Assembly: GCA_036525795.1 (NCBI GenBank)
Contig: DATCZS010000170.1
Span: 1 to 33,550, forward strand
Length of the DNA stretch: 33,550 bases
Origin: DATCZS01 sp036525795
GTDB taxonomy: Bacteria; Actinomycetota; Acidimicrobiia; Spongiisociales; ZC4RG35
Reading direction: 5' to 3'
The position numbers were made by a program, and so were the translations under genes. Each line of letters opens with the position of its first letter. Positions within the stretch are counted from its first letter, which is position 1. This document shows, one piece after another, positions 1-8,298 of the stretch. The notes under the pieces were generated by a model. That model saw only the letters and a program-made list of their open reading frames with translations, had not been told where the DNA came from and did no database searches.

Positions 1-287
1 ATCCTCACCACGAGTGCGGGTCCCGGCCAGTCGGCCCGCCGGAGCCCCACCTGGATGTCGGTGGCCGCCGAGACGGCATCCGCCGCGGTCGCAAAGGCGA
101 CGGCGAAGGCATCGCCCGCGGTCGAGAACACGTGCCCTCCATGGGCGGCGCACGCCCCTCGCATGATGTCGTCGTGCAATGCCAGGCTGGCCGCCATTCC
201 GGCGGAGTCGGCGTCCCACAGCCTGGTGGATCCCTCGACGTCGGTGAAGAGAAACGAGACGATCCCGCTCGGGATGGCCACAGTCAC
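1..287 (-). CDS. Class III nucleotide cyclase domain protein, C-terminus beyond window
   Basis: Only the first 95 or so residues are present. They read as the start of a class III adenylate/guanylate cyclase domain: a GIVSFLFTDVEGSTRLWD segment carries the first metal-binding Asp, and GDAFAVAF carries the second. The GTG start at 287 overlaps the TGA of the upstream cyclase gene in a GTGA arrangement (4-base overlap), so the two are probably translationally coupled. A second GTG lies at 281. Compared with its neighbour (VKNTGDGIF), this copy reads FSTAGDAF: the Lys that helps select the purine base in the family is absent, and GDG has become GDA. It may be a cyclase with altered substrate use or a non-catalytic domain. 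What follows the cyclase domain (ATPase, TPR or nothing) cannot be seen. Confidence 0.8.
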   Translation of the reverse strand, partial: MTVAIPSGIVSFLFTDVEGSTRLWDADSAGMAASLALHDDIMRGACAAHGGHVFSTAGDAFAVAFATAADAVSAATDIQVGLRRADWPGPALVVR

Positions 288-3106
288 CGTACGTCTGCCG
301 ACCGCGCCAGTTCGCCTGCCCACCGGCGAGCATTGACGGCGAGCTCGTCGAAGTCGAGAGGCTCCGCGTTGGGCGCCGCCAGATCCGCTCGTTCCGCCAG
401 CTCCAGGCCCTTCTGGGCGAACTCTCTGTACGGGTTGCGTTCCGCGGCGACCTCGTGACCCAGGACGGCGAGCGCCTCCGGCCAACGCCCGGCCTTGGCC
501 AGCGCACGTCCGATCCCGGTGAGTGCGTAGTGCTGCTGCTCGACCAGCCCTGACTCGGTTGCGCGGTCAAGGCAGACGAGGAAGTGATCGGCAGCCTCGG
601 CGAGTCGTCCCTGCTCGATCTCGGCGAGGCCCAGGCGGCCATAGGAGACACAGATCCCCCACCGGTGATTGATCTCCTCGAACTTGGCGAGCCCTTCCAG
701 CGCGTAGCGCCGGGCCTGCTCGAACTCCCCCTTGAGGTAGTGGGTCCAGCTGAGCCGGCTCAGTGTGTAACCCTGACCGCCGACATCTCCGGCCTTGACG
801 AAGATCTCCCGGCCCTCGTGGTGGAGCCGGAGGGCCCGGTCGTGGTCGCCGGCGGAGTCTGCTGCCAACCCCGACTTGCTGAGCAGGAACGCCTCTCCCA
901 GCGAGTGGTGCGCGTCGACGGTGAGTTCGAGGCCCCTGGTGAAGATCCTGGTTGCGTCGTCCAGGCGCCCGAGCTGGAGGTTGGCCCACCCGAACCAGGC
1001 GTACAGCTCGGTGTTGTACTCGGCGCGACCATCGGGCTGCAGATCCATGGCCTGCTCGAACAGCGGGATCGATCCCTCGAAGTCGTTGCGAAGTGTGAGC
1101 TCGATGCCCTTTTCCACCAGCCACCGGGCCAGGAGGGGTCCACCGTGTCGACGCACCGACTCTTCCAGGGGATCGAGCCCGGCCGCCAGCTCGTCGGGGG
1201 TCACGAACGACACGCGATGGCTGGTCAAGAACAGGCGGGCCCACAGGTTGGGCAATGCGTCTGAGGTGTCTGCCGTCTCCCGCCGCTCCAGGCGGGCCAC
1301 CAGCCGTTCGAAATGGGACACCCCGTCCACCCAGCTGTGGAGGAAGTAGAAGTCGTTGAGAACGGCGAGCACGGACACGACCTCGGCGTCGGTGAACCGG
1401 TCGATCCATCGATCCGACACCGCCCGAAGGTGACCGAGTTGCTCGGCCACCTCATCGCGAACCGACATCATCTCGAGACTCCCACCGAGCGCCTCACCCC
1501 GGTCGTGAAGGAACGTCCAGAAGTACCGGGCGTATCGCTGCGCCACCTCGTCCCTCTCCGATCCCAGGTGCTCCGAGGCCAGCTGGCGCAGGAGGGGATG
1601 GAGGGCGTAATGGTCTGGCGCAGATCGGGTGATGAGCGACTGCTTGGCCAAGCGCATGAGCGTCGGGAGGGTTGCGCCCGCCACTGCGGCGGCGGCCTCG
1701 CGATCGAACGGCGCTTCGAACACCGAGAGCCGGGCATAGGTCGTACGGAGGTCTTCGTCGAGGCGCCCCCACGAGTGATCGAAGACGGTTCGCACACTTC
1801 TGTGCCGGTCCGGCGTGTCGCGGGTGGAAGCCTCGAGGAGCTCGAGGTCTTTGTCGATCTCGGCGGCGATCTCCTCGGGCGACAGCATGCCCGCCCATGC
1901 CGCGGCAAGCTCGATCGCAAGGGGCATCCCGCCCAGCCGCTCACAGAGGCCGACGATGGTGTCGCGACCCGGACCGGCGAGGTCGACCTCGGCGCCGGCT
2001 CGCTTGGCCGCGTTGGCGAACAACTCGACGGCGTCGTCGCTGGAGGCGACGTCGAGCCCCCGCACCTCGTATCGCCATTCGGACGAGAGATCGAGCTGAC
2101 GCCTGCTCGTCGCCAGCACCGTCAGCGCCGGAATCCTGTCGATCATCTCGCTCACGAGGTCGCCGATGTCGTCGAGGTGCTCGAGGTTGTCCAACAGCAA
2201 CAGGAGGGGCTGGGCGCGGAGACGGTCGAACAGCTGGGTCTTCTCCGGGATCTGACCGGAGATGTGGATGTCGAATACGAATCCGACGCTGTCGCCCAAT
2301 GCCTTCACCACATCGGAGGTGGCCCGGATCCCTTCCAGCGAGAAGAAATGGGCTGGGACCCCCTGACGTTCGGACGCGGCGCGGGCAGCCTCGATCGACA
2401 GACGGGTCTTGCCGATGCCTCCGGGACCGACCAGCGTGACCAGCCTGGTCCCGGTGTCGGCCAGCATCCCGGCCAGCTCCTCGATCTCACCCCGGCGCCC
2501 GACGAAGGCCGTCGCCGGCTCGGGCAGGCGGGTGTCGAGCATCGAGCTCGTCCGCAGCGGCGGGAAGGCCGATCGCATCCCCGGCACGGTCAGTTGACGG
2601 ATGTGCTCGGGCTCGCTCAGGCCGCGCAGCAGATGGGTCCCGAGGTCGGCGGTGGCCCAGTCGTGCGGAAGGTTGCCGCTGACCAGTGCGGCGGTGGTGG
2701 CGGACATCAGGATCTGGCCGCCGTGGGCGGCCGCCTCGATCCGCGCCACCCGGTTGACGTCAGGCCCGTGGTAGTCGCCGCCTTGCGGCTCGATCGTGGC
2801 TGTGTGCAGGGCCATGCGGACTCCGAGGCCCCCGACGACGTCCGGCCAGGCCGCCTCGGTGATGCGTTTCTGCGCCTCGACTGCCGCCTCCGCCGCCGAG
2901 ACCGCAGACGCGAAGGCGGCGAAGATCCCGTCGCCGGTGTTCTTCACGATGTGGCCACCGCTGCGCTCGATGGCGGCGGCGACCACCTCGTCGTGGGTCG
3001 AGAGGGCAATCCGCATTTCCTCGGGAAACGCATCCCACAGCCGGGTGCTCCCCTCGATGTCGGTGAACAGGAACGTCACCGTCCCCGTTGGAAGTCCGTT
3101 GCGCAC
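284..3106 (-). CDS. Class III adenylate/guanylate cyclase fused to STAND-type NTPase and TPR domain
   Basis: This 940-residue protein has three parts. Residues about 8-175 are a class III cyclase domain with both metal Asp residues (TFLFTDIEGS, D16; KNTGDGIF, D59) and the NxxxR transition-state pair (N118, R122), so it looks catalytically complete. Residues about 195-420 are a STAND/NB-ARC-like NTPase with P-loop GPGGIGKT (227-234), Walker B LLLLLDN (D306), TSRR (333-336) and a GGMPLAIEL motif near 392. The C-terminal 300 residues contain about six TPR-like repeats. Such proteins are common signalling components in actinobacteria; the regulated target is not known. The GTG start is supported by GGGAGG five bases upstream and a TACGCT box at 3129-3134. 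A second cyclase gene follows with a 4-base overlap. A winged-helix linker is likely near 430-510. Confidence 0.9.
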   Translation of the reverse strand: MRNGLPTGTVTFLFTDIEGSTRLWDAFPEEMRIALSTHDEVVAAAIERSGGHIVKNTGDGIFAAFASAVSAAEAAVEAQKRITEAAWPDVVGGLGVRMALHTATIEPQGGDYHGPDVNRVARIEAAAHGGQILMSATTAALVSGNLPHDWATADLGTHLLRGLSEPEHIRQLTVPGMRSAFPPLRTSSMLDTRLPEPATAFVGRRGEIEELAGMLADTGTRLVTLVGPGGIGKTRLSIEAARAASERQGVPAHFFSLEGIRATSDVVKALGDSVGFVFDIHISGQIPEKTQLFDRLRAQPLLLLLDNLEHLDDIGDLVSEMIDRIPALTVLATSRRQLDLSSEWRYEVRGLDVASSDDAVELFANAAKRAGAEVDLAGPGRDTIVGLCERLGGMPLAIELAAAWAGMLSPEEIAAEIDKDLELLEASTRDTPDRHRSVRTVFDHSWGRLDEDLRTTYARLSVFEAPFDREAAAAVAGATLPTLMRLAKQSLITRSAPDHYALHPLLRQLASEHLGSERDEVAQRYARYFWTFLHDRGEALGGSLEMMSVRDEVAEQLGHLRAVSDRWIDRFTDAEVVSVLAVLNDFYFLHSWVDGVSHFERLVARLERRETADTSDALPNLWARLFLTSHRVSFVTPDELAAGLDPLEESVRRHGGPLLARWLVEKGIELTLRNDFEGSIPLFEQAMDLQPDGRAEYNTELYAWFGWANLQLGRLDDATRIFTRGLELTVDAHHSLGEAFLLSKSGLAADSAGDHDRALRLHHEGREIFVKAGDVGGQGYTLSRLSWTHYLKGEFEQARRYALEGLAKFEEINHRWGICVSYGRLGLAEIEQGRLAEAADHFLVCLDRATESGLVEQQHYALTGIGRALAKAGRWPEALAVLGHEVAAERNPYREFAQKGLELAERADLAAPNAEPLDFDELAVNARRWAGELARSADVR

Positions 3107-3128
3107 CTATGCCTCCCGTCGGCCGATG

Positions 3129-3134
3129 AGCGTA
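3129..3134 (-). promoter_or_regulatory. Candidate -10 box for the cyclase-NTPase-TPR gene
   Basis: TACGCT on the minus strand, 22 nt before the GTG start, leaves room for the GGGAGG ribosome binding site. No clear -35 element is visible. Confidence 0.35.
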
Positions 3135-3232
3135 GCGACCACCCCGGGGCGTCTGCCGACCGAACAGCCGCGAGGACACCGCCGGTCCCTCATGGGAGTC
3201 GACGGATCGGACGGCGGGCCGTCAGGAGGGCC

Positions 3233-3628
3233 TCAGCTCGAGGCCTGCGCTCCCTTGGCGGGGAGGGGGGCGAGGCGCCACCTCCCGTAGGCGATGAATC
3301 CGGTGACCAGCGCCCACATCACGTTGGCGCCGACATTCGAGAATTCTTCCCGGGAGACGTGATAGATGATCGCCCCGAGCATCACCACCGCCAGGCCGGC
3401 GGCGGCGAGCGGCACCAGCTGGGGCTGGATGCGGGTCACGGCGGGGAGGATGAGCCCCAGTCCGCCCAGCAGCTCGGCCGTCCCCGAGATCACATGCACG
3501 GTGGTGGAGAGGTCGTACATCCACGACATGAAGGCGGGAAGTCCCTCGGGCAGAATGAAATGAGAGATCCCCACGTAGATGAAGAACACACCCGCCACGA
3601 TCTGGGCGGCCCACAGCACTCGATTCAC
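3233..3628 (-). CDS. DoxX-like small membrane protein
   Basis: A 131-residue protein with four predicted membrane segments (about residues 5-24, 41-62, 70-89, 100-117). The opening VLWAAQIVAGVFFIYVGISH and the AELLGGLGLILP segment are typical of the DoxX/DoxX-like family. Members have been linked to redox or sulfur metabolism in some bacteria, but most are uncharacterised and no specific role can be given here. The GTG start at 3628 has GGAGAG upstream, and a TAGGGT box at 3656-3661 may be its -10 element. It lies between two minus-strand genes with gaps of about 100-126 bases and is probably transcribed on its own. Confidence 0.8.
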   Translation of the reverse strand: MNRVLWAAQIVAGVFFIYVGISHFILPEGLPAFMSWMYDLSTTVHVISGTAELLGGLGLILPAVTRIQPQLVPLAAAGLAVVMLGAIIYHVSREEFSNVGANVMWALVTGFIAYGRWRLAPLPAKGAQASS

Positions 3629-3728
3629 GCTTCTCTCCTCGCTCGAGAACCCTCGACCCTAGACGGCTCGGATCGCCTCGGGCGGATCCACCGGCCGACC
3701 GGCGGGTCTCGGAACCGCAACGCTCCGA

Positions 3729-4820
3729 TCACCTGCTCCATACCAGCAGCGGGATCCGCAGCTCCTCCTCGGTGAGACCGCCGTGATAGCCCACCATCGG
3801 GAGCTGGTTGCCCGGGTAGTGGAGGGCCACGCCGTCGTCGGCGATCAGGAGCCCGTCGGGGAGCCGGTCCCGCAACCGATCGTGGAATGGCGGCGGTCCC
3901 CACAGGTCGGGAAGATGCTCGATCGGCGTCCACGTGACGGGCAGGCCGGCGGCGAGCGCCATCGCCTCGTGGCGGTCGCCGCGCACGTAGACCACCCGAT
4001 CATCCCCGCTCAGTTCGAGCGAAACGGGCGGGTCCAAAGTGAGCCGATCGGACGGATCGACGTCGACCATCCCGTGATCGGCGGTTCCGACCATCACCGC
4101 GTGGTCGGGCAGCCGGGAACCGATCTCGCACCAGATGCCAGACACTTCTCGGAGCGCATCGGCGTATGCCTGCGACTCCGTCCCTTCCGCGTGCCCGGCG
4201 GCGTCAACCTGGGGGAGGTAGCAGACCACCAGTCGATCCTTCAGCGAAGCCTCCTCCACCACCGCATCCACGACGTCGGACCCGTCGGTCCCGCGGATGA
4301 CCGCTGCCCGGTACAGCACCCGGTCGAGCGGGCTTCCCACGAACCCGCGCGGCTGTACCACCACCGCCTGACGACCGCGCCCGGCGAGCCGTTCGGCCAG
4401 GTTGGGCGCAGGCAGGAACCTTTCGAGGTCGATTTCGGGCGTCGAGCCGTCGGCTCCGAACCACCACAGGGTGTTCACCGCAGGGTCGAAGTCCTCGATC
4501 CGGAGCAGGTACGAGATGAGCCCGTGGCGAGAGGGCGGGAGCCCGGTCGCCATCGTGGCGGTCGCCACCGAGGTCTGGGTCGAGAACGAGGCGTCGAGCG
4601 CCCCCGTCCGGAACGAACGCAGCGTCGCGCCACCCCGGTGGCGGCCGAGCTGGAGGTCGCCGAGCGCGTCGAACAGCACCAGCACGAACGTGTCGCCCGA
4701 GGGGAGGGTGTCAGCCAGATCCGACCGCAGCCCCACCGTCGGCGCATCGCCGATCAGGCGCCGCTCGAGCTCGGCGACCAGGTTGACCAGGCCGGCTCCT
4801 GCGTAGTCGGGACACCTCAC
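3729..4820 (-). CDS. Alkaline phosphatase superfamily / nucleotide pyrophosphatase-type hydrolase
   Basis: A 363-residue soluble protein of the alkaline phosphatase superfamily (type I phosphodiesterase/nucleotide pyrophosphatase branch). The metal and nucleophile motifs appear in order: LVLFDALGD (D51), a Thr-rich nucleophile region ending TMATGLPPSRHG (T83 the likely nucleophile), LPQVDAAGHAEG, GTADHGMVDV and GYHGG near the C-terminus. These would bind two metal ions and act on phosphomonoester, phosphodiester or sulfate bonds; the natural substrate is unknown. No signal peptide is seen, so it is probably cytoplasmic. The GTG start at 4820 lacks an SD but has TAGCAT exactly six bases upstream, so the mRNA is probably leaderless. 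Not obviously linked in function to the respiratory operon upstream. Confidence 0.85.
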   Translation of the reverse strand: MRCPDYAGAGLVNLVAELERRLIGDAPTVGLRSDLADTLPSGDTFVLVLFDALGDLQLGRHRGGATLRSFRTGALDASFSTQTSVATATMATGLPPSRHGLISYLLRIEDFDPAVNTLWWFGADGSTPEIDLERFLPAPNLAERLAGRGRQAVVVQPRGFVGSPLDRVLYRAAVIRGTDGSDVVDAVVEEASLKDRLVVCYLPQVDAAGHAEGTESQAYADALREVSGIWCEIGSRLPDHAVMVGTADHGMVDVDPSDRLTLDPPVSLELSGDDRVVYVRGDRHEAMALAAGLPVTWTPIEHLPDLWGPPPFHDRLRDRLPDGLLIADDGVALHYPGNQLPMVGYHGGLTEEELRIPLLVWSR

Positions 4821-4826
4821 CCGGCG

Positions 4827-4832
4827 ATGCTA
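4827..4832 (-). promoter_or_regulatory. -10 box of a probable leaderless promoter (phosphatase-family gene)
   Basis: TAGCAT on the minus strand ends six bases before the GTG at 4820, placing the expected transcription start at or next to the start codon. No SD is present, which agrees with a leaderless mRNA. Confidence 0.5.
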
Positions 4833-4882
4833 CGGCTCGGGCAGCGACACGGTCGAAGAGGTCCGCCCAGGTCTGCGAGAGC

Positions 4883-6982
4883 TCAGCCCTCGGGCGCCCC
4901 CGCCGCCACCCAGTCGATGATCTTCTGAATGTCCGACTGACTCATCGTCACCGATGGGGGCATCACGACGCCTTCGGGATGGGTGCCGACCAATGACTGC
5001 ACGAGACGGCTGTTGTCCGGATCGCCGGGGATGATGGTTGGGCCGTTGGTACCGGTGGTCATCGCCTCCTGGTAGCTGGTTCCGGTCCAACCTCCCAGTG
5101 AGCCGTGGCAACCGAGGCAGTAGGACTCGAAGATCGGACGGATCGTCGCCACGTAGGTGAGGGGGCTCGAGACCCCGGGCTCTCCGGTCAGGGTCCTGAT
5201 GTAGGTGACCAGGTCATCGATCTCCTGGGACGTGAGGATCTCACCCCAGGCGATCATGGCAGTGGCCTGGTGCCCGAGGTTGATGGCATCGAAGATGTCA
5301 CGATCGGAGTTGGCATCCTGCCACAGCACGTCGAATGCCGGCCCCACGCCGCCTTCACCGGACTGACCGTGACACTGGGCGCACAGGTGAAGGTAGAGAT
5401 CTCGTGCGTCCTGGGCGGCCGTGGGTCCGCTCGGCGTATCCGGCGGAAGCTCGACCGGCGGATCAGCCTCCCATGCACGCATGAACGAGACGATCAGATC
5501 GACTTGCTCTCTGGTCAACGGGCCACCGAACGAATCGGCGAACGGCGACATCCCGAAGTTGGGCTGACCCTGGGAGATGATCGCCCGCAGCGTCGCATCG
5601 TCGCGGGTCGTCAGATACTCGGCCGTCGAGATCGGAGCGATGACATCGCCCGGCCGGGTCGGATTGACCCCTCCCTCGCCCAGGTCGCCGTGGCACGAGG
5701 CGCAGTTCTGGAGGTACAGCTCCTCCGCTTCGCCCAGGTCGGGAAGCTCGGCTGCAGCGATCACGTAGTCGACGAGAGCATCGACCTGCTGGTCGGTGAA
5801 GATCTGGCCCCACACGGGCATGTCCTCGTGGGCCCCGCCCAGCGCGATGATCGTGCGAGCCGTGCCGATGTCCGGTGCGAGCGGCACCCGGGTCGGGTGA
5901 CAGGCGCCGCAGTACTGGCTGAACAACACCGGCCCGTCCGGCTCTTGCTGAGGGTCGGTGACGTACACGGCCAGCGTCTCGATGTCCACCGCAGACAATT
6001 GACCGGTGAATGCCGGCATCTCCAGGTGTCCACCACCCTGGCGAATCACCTCTTCGAGGTCCTCCCGCTCGCCGCTGAATGCCACGGAAACCCCGTGACA
6101 GGAGGAGCACTCCTGGGTCCACAGACGCTGTCCGTCGGGAGCGGCCAGGAAGTTGAGCAATCTGGCCTTCTCGTCGGCGCTGAGCGTGTCGCGCCAGGGA
6201 GGGAGACCCAGGCCTGCGTGGGGCTCGAAGCCGATGCCCTCGTCGATCGCCCCCCGCAGCTGGGTGGTGTCCGCCTCGGCGAGGCTGTCTACGTCGTGGC
6301 ACGCCCGGCAGTTGTCCAGGTACACCTGATATCCGTTGGGCGAGAGAATGAAGCCGACCAGTGCGTCGATCTCGTTGTCGGCGAGATCCGAGTTCCAGGC
6401 CGGCATCTCGTCATGGATTCCACCCTGGATGACGGCAAAGAGGTCGACACCGGGCTGGACCACCACGGTCGATCCGTGGCAACCGGCACAGTTCTGCGTG
6501 TACAGAAGCGCTGTCTTGTCACCGCCTTCGGCTGCGGCGGCCGGAGGCGCCTCCTCGAGGAACGCCTGCACGGTGAGGAACGCCGAGCCGGCGAGCAGGG
6601 CGAGCGTGATCGAGGTCACGACCGGCCGTCCCGACCAGTGGCGCTTGGCCGAACGATCCGTCCACGGCAACGCCACCAGGAACCCGATCGCGAGCATCGG
6701 GATGAAGAAGACCCCGATGACCTCGAGATCGCCGGGGAAGTACTTGAGCAACTGGAAGAGGAACAGGAAGTACCACTCGGGACGGGGCGTGTAGTTCGAG
6801 TCGCTCGGGTCGGCCACCTCTTCCAAACTGGCGCCGACGAACACGGACAGCAACACCATGGCGACGAAGAGGATGAAGGCGACCACCATGTCCTTGAACA
6901 CGGCGTCAGGGAAGAATGGGATGCCCTTTCGCTTCGCCTCGGCGTATTCCTGGCGGTATCGCTCTTGCTCTTCTCTGTTCAT
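4883..6982 (-). CDS. qcrC: QcrC-like menaquinol:cytochrome c reductase subunit: subunit IV fused to seven c-heme domains
   Basis: A 699-residue protein. Residues 1-140 match subunit IV / the C-terminal part of cytochrome b: three membrane segments (about 30-50, 88-106, 122-140) and a PEWY quinone-site motif at 68-71. From residue 155 on there are seven CxxCH heme c motifs, with His at 169, 229, 296, 362, 431, 538 and 626. Candidate Met axial ligands follow in six domains (M193, M322, M388, M478, M576, M674). Domain 2 has GLPPW where its neighbours have EMPAW or similar, so the Met is missing. Bacillus QcrC is the known precedent for subunit IV fused to one c domain; seven is far more than that. 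The ATG at 6982 has AGGGGAG upstream and lies three bases after the qcrB stop. The c domains would be outside the membrane, passing electrons from the Rieske centre to a terminal oxidase or another acceptor. Confidence 0.92.
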   Translation of the reverse strand: MNREEQERYRQEYAEAKRKGIPFFPDAVFKDMVVAFILFVAMVLLSVFVGASLEEVADPSDSNYTPRPEWYFLFLFQLLKYFPGDLEVIGVFFIPMLAIGFLVALPWTDRSAKRHWSGRPVVTSITLALLAGSAFLTVQAFLEEAPPAAAAEGGDKTALLYTQNCAGCHGSTVVVQPGVDLFAVIQGGIHDEMPAWNSDLADNEIDALVGFILSPNGYQVYLDNCRACHDVDSLAEADTTQLRGAIDEGIGFEPHAGLGLPPWRDTLSADEKARLLNFLAAPDGQRLWTQECSSCHGVSVAFSGEREDLEEVIRQGGGHLEMPAFTGQLSAVDIETLAVYVTDPQQEPDGPVLFSQYCGACHPTRVPLAPDIGTARTIIALGGAHEDMPVWGQIFTDQQVDALVDYVIAAAELPDLGEAEELYLQNCASCHGDLGEGGVNPTRPGDVIAPISTAEYLTTRDDATLRAIISQGQPNFGMSPFADSFGGPLTREQVDLIVSFMRAWEADPPVELPPDTPSGPTAAQDARDLYLHLCAQCHGQSGEGGVGPAFDVLWQDANSDRDIFDAINLGHQATAMIAWGEILTSQEIDDLVTYIRTLTGEPGVSSPLTYVATIRPIFESYCLGCHGSLGGWTGTSYQEAMTTGTNGPTIIPGDPDNSRLVQSLVGTHPEGVVMPPSVTMSQSDIQKIIDWVAAGAPEG

Positions 6983-6985
6983 CGC

Positions 6986-7645
6986 TCACTCCCCTCGCTT
7001 CGGGGGTGCCGAGATCCCGTTGCGTATCACCAGATACAGGTGGATCCCAACCAGGGCCAGCAGCACGATCGGGAGAACCCACACGTGGGCGCCGAAGAAG
7101 CGGGACAGCGTGATTCCCGAGATCTCCGGCCCGCCCAGCATGAGATCCTTGATGAACCCGCCGATGATCGGCGGGACCGCGCCGATCTCCGTTCCGACCA
7201 CCGTCGCCCAGTAGGCCCGCTGGTCCCAGGGGAGGAGATAGCCGGTGAACCCGAACGCGAAGGTGAGAAGCAGCAACACGACCCCGGTGATCCAGGTCAC
7301 CTCGCGGGGGTACTTGTATGCCCCGTAGAAGATGACCCGCAGCATGTGGAGGATCACCAGCGCCACCATGGCGCTCGCTCCCCAGTGGTGGAGACCCCGG
7401 ATCAGCCATCCGAACGACAGCTCGTTGGTGATGTACGTCACGCTGGCGTACGCCTGGGTCGGCTCCGGCACGTAGTAGATGGTCAGGAGGATTCCGGTGA
7501 CGATCTGGATGACCATTGCGAACAGGGTGGCGCTGCCGAGGGTGTAGGCCCAGTTGACTTTGGGGATCTTCCGGAGGAAGACCGCGGTCCAGTTGCCCTT
7601 CCACCCCGTGCGTTCGTCGAGCCAATTCCCGACCCTCGATGACAT
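6986..7645 (-). CDS. qcrB: b6-type cytochrome b subunit of quinol:cytochrome c reductase
   Basis: A 219-residue four-helix cytochrome b, the short b6 form rather than the long mitochondrial or mycobacterial form. The expected heme b ligands are present: H86 and H100 on helix B (GLHHWGAS...LHMLR) and H187 and H202 on helix D, with the 14-residue spacing on helix D typical of b6-type proteins. The GFTGYLLPWDQ stretch is a conserved quinone-site region. At residue 43, where b6 and Bacillus QcrB carry the Cys that binds an extra heme covalently, this protein has Ala (LFAMVIQ). The start chosen is the ATG at 7645, two bases after the Rieske stop; an open frame extends further upstream but only inside the Rieske gene. 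It forms the quinol-oxidising core with qcrA and qcrC. Confidence 0.93.
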   Translation of the reverse strand: MSSRVGNWLDERTGWKGNWTAVFLRKIPKVNWAYTLGSATLFAMVIQIVTGILLTIYYVPEPTQAYASVTYITNELSFGWLIRGLHHWGASAMVALVILHMLRVIFYGAYKYPREVTWITGVVLLLLTFAFGFTGYLLPWDQRAYWATVVGTEIGAVPPIIGGFIKDLMLGGPEISGITLSRFFGAHVWVLPIVLLALVGIHLYLVIRNGISAPPKRGE

Positions 7646-7647
7646 CG

Positions 7648-8184
7648 TCACAGCTCCTTGAAGTACAGCTGGCCCTCTTCGACCATGACCTCGAACTTGT
7701 CGAGCGGACGCGGTGGCGGCCCGGTGAGCACTCCCCCGTCGGGACCGAAGACGGCGTTGTGACAGGGGCAGAAGAACCCACTCTGGTCCTCCACCCATCG
7801 CACCCGGCACCCGAGGTGTGTGCAGATGTTCGACAGCACGGAGAACTCGACGCCGTCGGTGGTCGTCACGAAGACGGAGACCTCTTGCTCCTCCACCAGA
7901 TAGCCGGTTCTGCGGGAGACGACGGCCTTCATCAGCACCGGGGCAGCACCGGGCTCGACCGACGAGGCCGATCCGAGGCGAATCCAGTCTTCTCCTGTCG
8001 TGGCGGCCCTGGCCGATCCGGTCACGAACACCGCCGCCGGAATGCCGACGGCAGCAGTGATTCCCCCGCCGATGGCGGCAATACTCCGGATCAGGAAGGT
8101 CCGCCGGCTGGGGTCGGTCGCCTGTTCGCCTGCGGTGTCCACCGGCTCGTCGGCGGGGGGCGGGGTGCCCGGGTCGTCACTCAT
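7648..8184 (-). CDS. qcrA: Rieske iron-sulfur protein of quinol:cytochrome c reductase
   Basis: A 178-residue protein with a twin-arginine type N-terminus (SRRTFLIRS, Arg27-Arg28) followed by a hydrophobic anchor (about 36-56), so it is probably exported folded by the Tat system. The Rieske 2Fe-2S ligands are complete: CTHLGC (C121, H123) and CPCH (C139, H142), with C126 and C141 as the disulfide pair, and the GPPPRPL proline loop follows. It accepts an electron from quinol and passes it on to the c-heme domains. ATG start at 8184, with GAGGTAG close upstream. It is the first gene of the qcrA-qcrB-qcrC operon and is divergent from the ccm operon across 114 bases. Confidence 0.95.
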   Translation of the reverse strand: MSDDPGTPPPADEPVDTAGEQATDPSRRTFLIRSIAAIGGGITAAVGIPAAVFVTGSARAATTGEDWIRLGSASSVEPGAAPVLMKAVVSRRTGYLVEEQEVSVFVTTTDGVEFSVLSNICTHLGCRVRWVEDQSGFFCPCHNAVFGPDGGVLTGPPPRPLDKFEVMVEEGQLYFKEL

Positions 8185-8284
8185 ACCTACCTCGACTGCG
8201 GTTGTCGCTTGTCCTGGATTTCACTTTGTAGCACGCAGAAGGGTCACTCGTCGAGACCGGACGGAGGGCCCACCCAGGTCGGCG

Positions 8285-8290
8285 TACACT
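8285..8290 (+). promoter_or_regulatory. -10 box of a probable leaderless promoter for the ccm operon
   Basis: TACACT lies eight bases before the GTG start of ccmA. The bases between are pyrimidine-rich with no SD, so transcription probably starts at or near the start codon. No -35 consensus is seen. The 8185-8298 gap also has to hold the qcrA promoter on the other strand. Confidence 0.5.
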
Positions 8291-8298
8291 CCTCCCCC

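Noticed and set aside
1313..3775. An 820-codon plus-strand open frame
   Set aside because: It is antisense to the cyclase-NTPase-TPR and DoxX genes, has no domain that I recognise and spans the boundary between them.
5105..7642. An 845-codon plus-strand open frame
   Set aside because: It is antisense to qcrC and qcrB, whose heme and PEWY motifs prove the coding strand. The frame is a product of GC-biased codon use.
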